Below the pieces are notes generated by a model. That model had not been told where the DNA came from. It did not search any database and saw nothing but the letters and a program-made list of their open reading frames with translations. Made by a program: the position numbers and the translations under genes. Below, in pieces: positions 13,324 to 18,619 of a DNA stretch of 18,619 bases. This DNA is from Bacteroides sp. (lineage in GTDB: Bacteria > Bacteroidota > Bacteroidia > Bacteroidales > Muribaculaceae): assembly GCA_014801595.1 (NCBI GenBank), contig JAAVDV010000019.1:12716-31334 (forward strand). Direction: 5' to 3'. The first letter of the stretch is position 1; every line of letters begins with the position of its first letter.

Positions 13324-14190
13324 TTATTTTTTTCTTCTTTCAATGATGTACTTCGAAGAATGCTTCTTCGGCGAGCGAGTCTTCAGACCCTTAGCGTACA
13401 GACCTGTACGTGAACGGGGATGACCACCGCTCTGACGGCCTTCACCACCACCCATCGGGTGATCGACAGGGTTCATAACGACACCACGGTTGTGGGGACG
13501 ACGACCCTGCCAGCGGCTGCGGCCGGCCTTACCGCTTGACTCAAGTGAGTGCTCGCTGTTGCCAACGACGCCCACCGTAGCGCGGCATGAAAGAAGAACC
13601 TTGCGGGTTTCACCCGAAGGGAGTTTGATAATCGCGTAGTCACCTTCGCGCGAAGTCAACTGAGCGAACGTACCGGCGGAACGGGCCATGCTTGCGCCCT
13701 GGCCGGGACGGAGTTCGATACAATGGATGAGCGTACCGACGGGGATCTTCGAGAGGGGGAGCGAGTTGCCTACCTCAGGAGCTGCATCGGGACCGCTGAT
13801 TACAGTCTGGCCGACCTCAAGACCGTTAGGAGCGATCATGTAGGCCTTGGAGCCGTCGGTGTAATAAAGCAGAGCGATGCGGGCGCTACGGTTGGGATCA
13901 TACTCGATGGTCTTCACCACTGCGGGAACGCCGTCGTTATTGCGCTTGAAGTCGATGAGACGCAATTTTCTCTTGTGACCGCCGCCACGGTAGCGAGTGC
14001 TCAGATGACCCGAGCTGTTGCGGCCGCCCGTCGAACGCTTGCCGACGATAAGAGACTTTTCTGGTGCGTTAGCAGTTGATTTGCGAACTTCAGTCTGGCC
14101 GTTTACAACGACCTGCTCTTCGCGTTTGAACACACCAATAATCTTGTGTCTTTGGCCCGGTGTAGTGGGCTTGAATTTCTTTACTGCCAT
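13324..14190 (-). CDS. rplB: 50S ribosomal protein L2 (uL2)
   Basis: L2 is a core large-subunit protein next to the peptidyl transferase centre and needed for subunit joining. The 288 residues include the signature GRNSSGHLSTRYRGGGHKRKLRLIDF in the N-terminal RNA-binding domain and VMNPVDHPMGGGEGRQSGGHPRSRTG in the C-terminal half, with the conserved histidine of the VDHP motif. It is about 14 residues longer than the usual 274. The extra length falls near residues 22-41 (FKREEQVVVNGQTEVRKSTA), before PEKSLIVGKRSTGGRN. It lies 8 nt after rplW and 22 nt before rpsS. Confidence 0.98.
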   Translation of the reverse strand: MAVKKFKPTTPGQRHKIIGVFKREEQVVVNGQTEVRKSTANAPEKSLIVGKRSTGGRNSSGHLSTRYRGGGHKRKLRLIDFKRNNDGVPAVVKTIEYDPNRSARIALLYYTDGSKAYMIAPNGLEVGQTVISGPDAAPEVGNSLPLSKIPVGTLIHCIELRPGQGASMARSAGTFAQLTSREGDYAIIKLPSGETRKVLLSCRATVGVVGNSEHSLESSGKAGRSRWQGRRPHNRGVVMNPVDHPMGGGEGRQSGGHPRSRTGLYAKGLKTRSPKKHSSKYIIERRKK

Positions 14191-14198
14191 TGGAACGT

Positions 14199-14489
14199 TT
14201 AAATATTGCTATAGTAATCAATCGTCTGGCCCTCGGCTACAGTGACGTAAGCCTTCTTGTAGGCGGGCTTACGGCCACGGAGCAGACCGGCCTTCGTGTA
14301 GCGCTGCACGCGCTTGCCGGCGTAGTTGTCGGTGTTGACGCTCACTACGCGCACATTGTAGAGCTTCTCAACAATGTCCTTGATCTGGAACTTGTTGGCA
14401 TCCGGAGACACAGCGAACGTGTAGCAGTTGAGCTTCTCGCTGGCGGCCGTTGCCTTCTCAGTCATGATAGGGCGAATGTCTATTTTCAT
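14199..14489 (-). CDS. rplW: 50S ribosomal protein L23 (uL23)
   Basis: L23 lies at the tunnel exit and docks trigger factor and SRP. The 96-residue product has the order IRPIMTEKATAASEKLNCYTFAVSPDANKFQIKDIVEKLYNVRVVSVNT, typical of L23, and then a basic loop GKRVQRYTKAGLLRGRKPAYKKAYV. It is 18 nt after rplD with a good Shine-Dalgarno match in that gap, and 8 nt before rplB. Confidence 0.98.
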   Translation of the reverse strand: MKIDIRPIMTEKATAASEKLNCYTFAVSPDANKFQIKDIVEKLYNVRVVSVNTDNYAGKRVQRYTKAGLLRGRKPAYKKAYVTVAEGQTIDYYSNI

Positions 14490-14498
14490 TTCGGTTGT

Positions 14499-14504
14499 CT
14501 CCTT
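14499..14504 (-). promoter_or_regulatory. Shine-Dalgarno sequence for rplW
   Basis: The minus strand reads AAGGAG, ending 9 nt before the rplW ATG at 14489. With rplF and fusA it is one of few genes here that has such a site; the others rely on A-rich sequence. Confidence 0.65.
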
Positions 14505-14507
14505 GCT

Positions 14508-15134
14508 TTAGAATTGATTAAGAACTTCGACGCTGTCCTCAGTGAGGATGATGGCGTCAGTGTTGAGAACGGTGTAGGCGTTCAGGTCGATCGCACGCTT
14601 GAGCATAGCGTTGGGCACGTTGCGCACCGAGAGATAAACATTGTTGTCATTCTCGGGCATAACGAGAAGCACCTTCTTGTCGGCCACCTTGAAGCTATCG
14701 GCGAGAGCCATATAGTTTTTGGTGCGGGGAGCATCGAAAGTGAAATTCTCCACGACAACGATGCTGGGAGCCTTCGAAGTCAGGGCGATACGACGTGCCA
14801 CGGCCTTCTGCCTCTTGTTGAGTTTAGTGCGGTAATCGCGGGGACGGGGACCGAAAACAGTGCCGCCGCCACGGAGAAGCGGAGAATTGATATCACCGCG
14901 ACGCGCGCCGCCGCCGCCCTTCTGGCGGATAAGCTTGCGGGTCGAGCCGGATACCTCGCTGCGCTCCTTGCTCTTGTGAGTGCCCTGGCGCTGGTTGCCG
15001 AGATACTGCTTTATGTCGAGATAGAGGGTGTGCTCTGCATTGCCCTCTGAAAGGTCGCGAGCGAAAACTTCATCATTGAGGGTCACCTTGCGACCGGTAT
15101 CTTCACCTTTGATGTTATATACTGCTACTTCCAT
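14508..15134 (-). CDS. rplD: 50S ribosomal protein L4 (uL4)
   Basis: L4 reaches into the exit tunnel with an extended loop and in E. coli is the feedback repressor of the S10 operon. The 208 residues contain the loop region RKLIRQKGGGGARRGDINSPLLRGGGTVFGPRPRDYRTKLNKR (about 66-108) and the C-terminal Rossmann-like domain with VLNTDAIILTEDSVEVL. The start codon overlaps the rplC stop by one base (TAATG), so the two are coupled. If L4 regulates here too, the structured gap ahead of rplC is a candidate target. Confidence 0.98.
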   Translation of the reverse strand: MEVAVYNIKGEDTGRKVTLNDEVFARDLSEGNAEHTLYLDIKQYLGNQRQGTHKSKERSEVSGSTRKLIRQKGGGGARRGDINSPLLRGGGTVFGPRPRDYRTKLNKRQKAVARRIALTSKAPSIVVVENFTFDAPRTKNYMALADSFKVADKKVLLVMPENDNNVYLSVRNVPNAMLKRAIDLNAYTVLNTDAIILTEDSVEVLNQF

Positions 15135-15751
15135 TACTTCTCAACTAAAACGATTGAACCTTTGGGACCGGGGACGCTACCCTTGATCATTAACAAATTG
15201 TGTTCCGGCAGAACTTTGATAACCTGCAGATTCTGCACAGTCACACGGTCATTGCCCATGTGGCCGGCCATGCGGAGACCCTTGAATACCTTTGCGGGGT
15301 AAGAGCAGGCACCGATAGAACCGGGGGCACGCAGACGGTTATGCTGACCGTGAGTGGCCTGACCTACGCCGCCGAAGCCGTGACGCTTCACGACGCCCTG
15401 GAAACCTTTACCCTTGCTTGTGCCGACAACGTCGACAAAACCGCCCTCCTGGAAGAGGTCGACGGTGAGGGTCTCGCCCAGTGCAGGCACAGTCTCAAAC
15501 GACTTGAACTCGGCCAAGTGGCGCTGCGGAGCTACTCCAGCCTTAGAGAAATGACCGGCCTCGGGCTTGTTGGTGTGCTTCTCCTTTTTCTCCTGGAAGC
15601 CTACCTGAACAGCCTCATAGCCGTCGGTCTCTACGGTTTTGATTTGAGTAACCACACAAGGACCTACTTCGATAACAGTGCACGGCACGTTCTTGCCGTC
15701 GGCACTGAAAACGGATGTCATTCCGATTTTCTTTCCTAATAATCCTGGCAT
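15134..15751 (-). CDS. rplC: 50S ribosomal protein L3 (uL3)
   Basis: L3 initiates large-subunit assembly and extends a loop to the peptidyl transferase centre. The 205 residues run from MPGLLGKKIGMTSVFSADGK to GSIVLVEK, with the conserved FQGVVKRHGFGGVGQATHGQHNRLRAPGSIGACSYPAKVFKGLRMAGHMG. In E. coli the matching segment is GSIGQNQTP and holds the glutamine methylated by PrmB; here no glutamine is present at those positions. It overlaps rplD by one base and follows a 225-nt structured gap after rpsJ. Confidence 0.98.
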   Translation of the reverse strand: MPGLLGKKIGMTSVFSADGKNVPCTVIEVGPCVVTQIKTVETDGYEAVQVGFQEKKEKHTNKPEAGHFSKAGVAPQRHLAEFKSFETVPALGETLTVDLFQEGGFVDVVGTSKGKGFQGVVKRHGFGGVGQATHGQHNRLRAPGSIGACSYPAKVFKGLRMAGHMGNDRVTVQNLQVIKVLPEHNLLMIKGSVPGPKGSIVLVEK

Positions 15752-15976
15752 TTCTACTTAGATTGTTTATTGAAGCGTTGCGAGGCGGGCCGCTCAGCAT
15801 TTTTTAACGCGGCCTCTCCACAAGAGGCTTCAGTATTGGTTTTGTGTTTGGTTGTTTTTTATTTCTTAAGGCCTCCCCTCCCCCGGGCACGGGAGCCTCC
15901 GGAAAGACCGGAGACCCCCTTATTCATTACCCTCGGAGTGAAGCGCCTTTCAGGACATTTCCTTCCGGCGGTCGGA
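15752..15976 (-). promoter_or_regulatory. 225-nt structured gap between rpsJ and rplC (candidate leader)
   Basis: No gene is seen. As minus-strand RNA it holds CTCCGG pairing CCGGAG (15897-15913, 5-nt loop), then an A-rich stretch with few G bases (about 15831-15867), then GCCTCT pairing AGAGGC (15812-15828). The next stem, GGCCGC (15788-15793) with GCGGCC (15809-15814), shares bases 15812-15814 with the previous one, so the two cannot both form fully. No Bacteroidetes promoter and no stem with a U-tract were found. In E. coli the S10 leader lies before rpsJ; a control element before rplC-rplD would fit L4 feedback, by inference. Confidence 0.6.
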
Positions 15977-16282
15977 TCAGACCTTGATGGAAACGTCAAC
16001 ACCGCTGGGGAGCTCAAGTTTCATCAGAGCGTCGACAGTCTTGGCAGTGGAGCTGTAGATGTCGATCAGACGCTGATAGGAGCTGAGCTCAAACTGCTCG
16101 CGGCTCTTCTTGTTGACGAAGGTGGAGCGGTTGACGGTGAAGATGCGCTTGTGGGTGGGCAGAGGTATGGGACCGCTGACTACTGCGCCGGTAGATTTCA
16201 CTGTCTTCACGATCTTCTCGGCCGACTTGTCGACCAGATTGTGATCGTATGATTTCAGTTTGATTCTGATTTTTTGGCTCAT
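15977..16282 (-). CDS. rpsJ: 30S ribosomal protein S10 (uS10)
   Basis: S10 belongs to the 30S head and also, with NusB, takes part in transcription antitermination. The 101-residue product has IRIKLKSYDHNLVDKSAEKIVKTVKSTGAVVSGPIPLPTHKRIFTVNRSTFVNKKSREQFELSSYQRLIDIYSSTAKTVDALMKLELPSGVDVSIKV, which is S10 throughout. It lies 18 nt downstream of fusA, an arrangement usual in Bacteroidetes where tuf is not between them. A structured 225-nt gap follows before rplC. Confidence 0.98.
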   Translation of the reverse strand: MSQKIRIKLKSYDHNLVDKSAEKIVKTVKSTGAVVSGPIPLPTHKRIFTVNRSTFVNKKSREQFELSSYQRLIDIYSSTAKTVDALMKLELPSGVDVSIKV

Positions 16283-16300
16283 TTGTATATTATAGCTTTA

Positions 16301-18424
16301 TTATTTCAACAAATCTACGCGGCCCTGAACCTCTGTGAGCACATTGCGCGCAATTGAGTTACTTACCTCTGCATAGTGGCTGAAGGACATGGTGCTGGTG
16401 GCGCGGCCCGATGTGATTGTACGCAGAGCTGTCACATAACCGAACATCTCAGCCAGCGGAGCCTTAGCCTTGACGATGCGGGCACCGCTGCGGCTTGTCT
16501 CCATACCCTCTACCTGACCGCGACGCTTGTTGAGGTCGCCGATCACGTCACCCATGCTCTCCTCGGGAGTAACAACCTCGATCTTCATGATGGGCTCCAT
16601 CAGGACGGGATTGGCCTTCTCTGAACCATGCTTGAACGCCTGGATAGCGCAGAGCTCGAACGAGAGCTGATCGGAGTCGACGGGGTGGAAGCTACCGTCA
16701 AGGAGAGTCACCTTAAGCTGCTCTACAGGATAGCCTGCGAGGACCCCATTCTTCATGGCATTCTGGAAGCCCTTCTGAACTGCGGGGATATACTCCTTGG
16801 GCACATTACCGCCCTTAACCTCGTCAACAAACTGGAGGCTGCCCTCGAAGCCCTCGTCGACGGGCTCGATGCGGACGATGATGTCGGCGAACTTACCACG
16901 GCCACCGGTCTGCTTCTTGAATGTCTCGCGAAGCTCGACGGGCTTGGTGATAGCCTCCTTGTAGGTAACCTGAGGACGGCCCTGGTTGCACTCTACCTTG
17001 AACTCACGACGCAGACGGTCGATGATGATGTCGAGGTGGAGCTCACCCATACCGGAGATAACGGTCTGGCCGGTCTCCTCGTTGGTCTCCACACGGAATG
17101 TGGGGTCCTCCTCGGCGAGCTTCTGAAGACCAACGCCGAGCTTATCGAGATCCTTCTGAGTCTTGGGCTCAACCGCGATACCGATAACGGGATCGGGGAA
17201 CTCCATGGCCTCAAGTACGATCGGAGCATCCTCAGCGCAGAGAGTGTCACCGGTGCGGATATCCTTGAAACCTACGCCTGCGCCGATATCGCCGCAGCCG
17301 ATCTTCTCTTTCGGATTCTGCTTGTTGGAGTGCATCTGGAAGAGGCGTGAGATACGCTCCTTCTTGCCGGAACGGCTGTTGAGCACGTAGGAACCGGCTT
17401 CGATCTCACCCGAATAAACGCGGAAGAAGCAGAGACGACCTACATAGGGGTCGGTAGCGATCTTGAATGCGAGAGCCGACATGGGAGCCTCGGGAGAGGG
17501 CTCGCGGGTCTCGATTGTGTCGGGATCGCCTACTGCGTGACCCTCTACAGCACCTGCATCCTCGGGAGAGGGGAGGTAAGCGCAGACAGCGTCAAGCAGA
17601 GTCTGCACGCCCTTGTTCTTGAATGAAGAACCGCAGAGCATCGGGTTGATCTCCATAGCGAGTGTGCCCTTGCGGATAGCCTTGCGGATCTCATCCTCGC
17701 TGATAGTGGAGGGATCATCGAAATATTTCTCCATGAGAGCCTCGTCAAACTCAGCGAGAGTCTCAAGCATCTTGTCGCGATATTCCTCGGCCTCGTCGCG
17801 GAGGTTGGCGGGGATTTCCTCTACGGAATACTCCGCGCCCATAGTCTCGTCATGCCAGAAGAGAGCCTTCATTGTGATCAGGTCGATCACGCCCTTGAAA
17901 GTTTCCTCGGCGCCGATGGGAAGCTGAATGGGGAGCGGGTTGGCACCCAGAACCTCCTTCACCTGACGCACTACCTCAAGGAAGTTGGCGCCGGAGCGGT
18001 CCATCTTGTTGACATAACCGATACGGGGAACATTATACTTATCAGCCTGGCGCCATACAGTCTCCGACTGAGGCTCCACACCGCCTACGGCGCAGAAAGT
18101 GGCTACGGCGCCGTCGAGCACACGGAGCGAACGCTCCACCTCCACGGTGAAGTCGACGTGTCCCGGAGTGTCGATGAGGTTGATTTTATATTTGTCGCCG
18201 TCATAGTTCCAGAAAGTGGTAGTGGCGGCGGAAGTGATCGTGATACCGCGTTCCTGCTCCTGCTCCATCCAGTCCATGGTAGCGGCGCCGTCGTGAACCT
18301 CACCGATTTTGTGAGTCAGGCCCGTGTAGAAAAGGATACGTTCAGAAGTGGTGGTCTTACCGGCATCGATGTGAGCCATGATACCGATATTGCGGGTATA
18401 TTTAAGTTCGTCGTGTTTAGCCAT
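16301..18424 (-). CDS. fusA: Translation elongation factor G
   Basis: EF-G is the GTPase that drives ribosomal translocation and, with RRF, recycling. The 707 residues contain the GTPase motifs in order: G1 AHIDAGKT (17-24), G2 RGITI (59-63), G3 DTPGH (85-89) and G4 NKMD (139-142), followed by domains II-V, including GMGELHLDIIIDRLRREF. All catalytic elements, including the His of DTPGH, are present, so it is the active canonical factor. Bacteroidetes often encode a second EF-G paralogue elsewhere; the str-operon position marks this as the housekeeping copy. It is 15 nt after rpsG and 18 nt before rpsJ. Confidence 0.98.
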   Translation of the reverse strand: MAKHDELKYTRNIGIMAHIDAGKTTTSERILFYTGLTHKIGEVHDGAATMDWMEQEQERGITITSAATTTFWNYDGDKYKINLIDTPGHVDFTVEVERSLRVLDGAVATFCAVGGVEPQSETVWRQADKYNVPRIGYVNKMDRSGANFLEVVRQVKEVLGANPLPIQLPIGAEETFKGVIDLITMKALFWHDETMGAEYSVEEIPANLRDEAEEYRDKMLETLAEFDEALMEKYFDDPSTISEDEIRKAIRKGTLAMEINPMLCGSSFKNKGVQTLLDAVCAYLPSPEDAGAVEGHAVGDPDTIETREPSPEAPMSALAFKIATDPYVGRLCFFRVYSGEIEAGSYVLNSRSGKKERISRLFQMHSNKQNPKEKIGCGDIGAGVGFKDIRTGDTLCAEDAPIVLEAMEFPDPVIGIAVEPKTQKDLDKLGVGLQKLAEEDPTFRVETNEETGQTVISGMGELHLDIIIDRLRREFKVECNQGRPQVTYKEAITKPVELRETFKKQTGGRGKFADIIVRIEPVDEGFEGSLQFVDEVKGGNVPKEYIPAVQKGFQNAMKNGVLAGYPVEQLKVTLLDGSFHPVDSDQLSFELCAIQAFKHGSEKANPVLMEPIMKIEVVTPEESMGDVIGDLNKRRGQVEGMETSRSGARIVKAKAPLAEMFGYVTALRTITSGRATSTMSFSHYAEVSNSIARNVLTEVQGRVDLLK

Positions 18425-18433
18425 TGAATGAGT

Positions 18434-18438
18434 CTCCT
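18434..18438 (-). promoter_or_regulatory. Shine-Dalgarno-like sequence for fusA
   Basis: The minus strand reads AGGAG, ending 9 nt before the fusA ATG at 18424, inside the 15-nt gap after rpsG. It is a moderate match at good spacing. Confidence 0.5.
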
Positions 18439-18439
18439 A

Positions 18440-18619
18440 TTAAAATCTGAAGTGGGCGAATGCGCGGTTGGCCTCTGCCATGCGGTGCATATCCTCTTTA
18501 CGCTTGTAAGCGCCGCCCTGGTCATTGAAAGCGTCTACAATCTCGGCAGCGAGTTTGTCGGCCATAGTTTTGCCGCCACGCTTGCGAGCGAAGATGATGA
18601 GGTTCTTCATTGAAATCGA
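18440..18619 (-). CDS. rpsG: 30S ribosomal protein S7 (uS7), C-terminal part
   Basis: The last 59 residues of S7, the head-domain assembly initiator, are visible; the 5' end lies outside the window. The reading frame ends KREDMHRMAEANRAFAHFRF-type sequence (the visible residues are YKRKEDMHRMAEANRAFAHF), which closely matches the E. coli S7 C-terminal region, followed by TAA at 18440-18442. Just before it, IIFARKRGGKTMADKLAAEI corresponds to the S7 helix ending at its conserved C-terminal arm. It precedes fusA by 15 nt in the str-operon order. Confidence 0.96.
   Translation of the reverse strand, partial: SISMKNLIIFARKRGGKTMADKLAAEIVDAFNDQGGAYKRKEDMHRMAEANRAFAHFRF

Noticed and set aside
15841..15976. 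Intrinsic terminator between rpsJ and rplC
   Set aside because: Stable GC stems exist, but on the minus strand they are followed by A-rich, not T-rich, sequence.
16628..17927. Long plus-strand ORFs opposite fusA
   Set aside because: They lie fully inside the well-conserved fusA gene on the other strand and show no family motif or independent expression signal.
1..18619. Mobile element, CRISPR array, prophage or horizontally acquired island
   Set aside because: Apart from the partial gene at the left edge, the window is a conserved ribosomal cluster in standard order. No transposase, direct-repeat array or integration site was seen.

Overview
The window is a bacterial chromosomal segment holding most of the str-S10-spc-alpha ribosomal-protein supercluster. 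Every gene reads on the minus strand, so transcription runs from high to low coordinates. It opens with the 3' end of rpsG and closes with rplQ, followed by the start of one unrelated gene. The organism is most likely a member of Bacteroidales. The evidence is the Bacteroidetes-type promoter elements (TTTG and TAnnTTTG) in two intergenic gaps, the general scarcity of Shine-Dalgarno sequences, the cysteine-free L36 and S4, the L3 motif GSIGACSYP and the alpha-subunit start MPILAFQKP. A moderately GC-rich gut genus such as those in Muribaculaceae is plausible, but the genus is a guess.

Layout in transcription order: rpsG (partial), fusA, rpsJ, a 225-nt structured gap, then rplC-rplD-rplW-rplB-rpsS-rplV-rpsC-rplP. 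A strong terminator follows, then a Bacteroidetes promoter and rpmC-rpsQ-rplN-rplX-rplE-rpsN. A second strong terminator follows, then a consensus promoter with a palindrome in its spacer and a leader hairpin, and rpsH-rplF-rplR-rpsE-rpmD-rplO-secY-map-infA-rpmJ-rpsM-rpsK. After a 403-nt gap full of hairpins come rpsD-rpoA-rplQ. A hairpin separates rplQ from the N-terminal part of a C_GCAxxG_C_C family protein that runs off the window. Two genes too short for the usual ORF cutoff, rpmD (L30, 59 aa) and rpmJ (L36, 38 aa), were found by hand.

The genes encode the ribosome's core proteins, the elongation factor EF-G, initiation factor IF-1, the SecY translocon pore, methionine aminopeptidase and the RNA polymerase alpha subunit. 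The products make proteins, process their N-termini, export some of them and transcribe DNA.

The coding content is conventional. The noncoding content is not: the cluster appears cut into at least three transcription units, and four noncoding stretches (ahead of rplC, rpmC, rpsH and rpsD) carry promoters or RNA structure that look like independent autoregulatory control points. The 403-nt rpsK-rpsD gap is the most structured of these and the best candidate for an undescribed or lineage-specific RNA element. I see no mobile element, CRISPR array, tRNA or rRNA.
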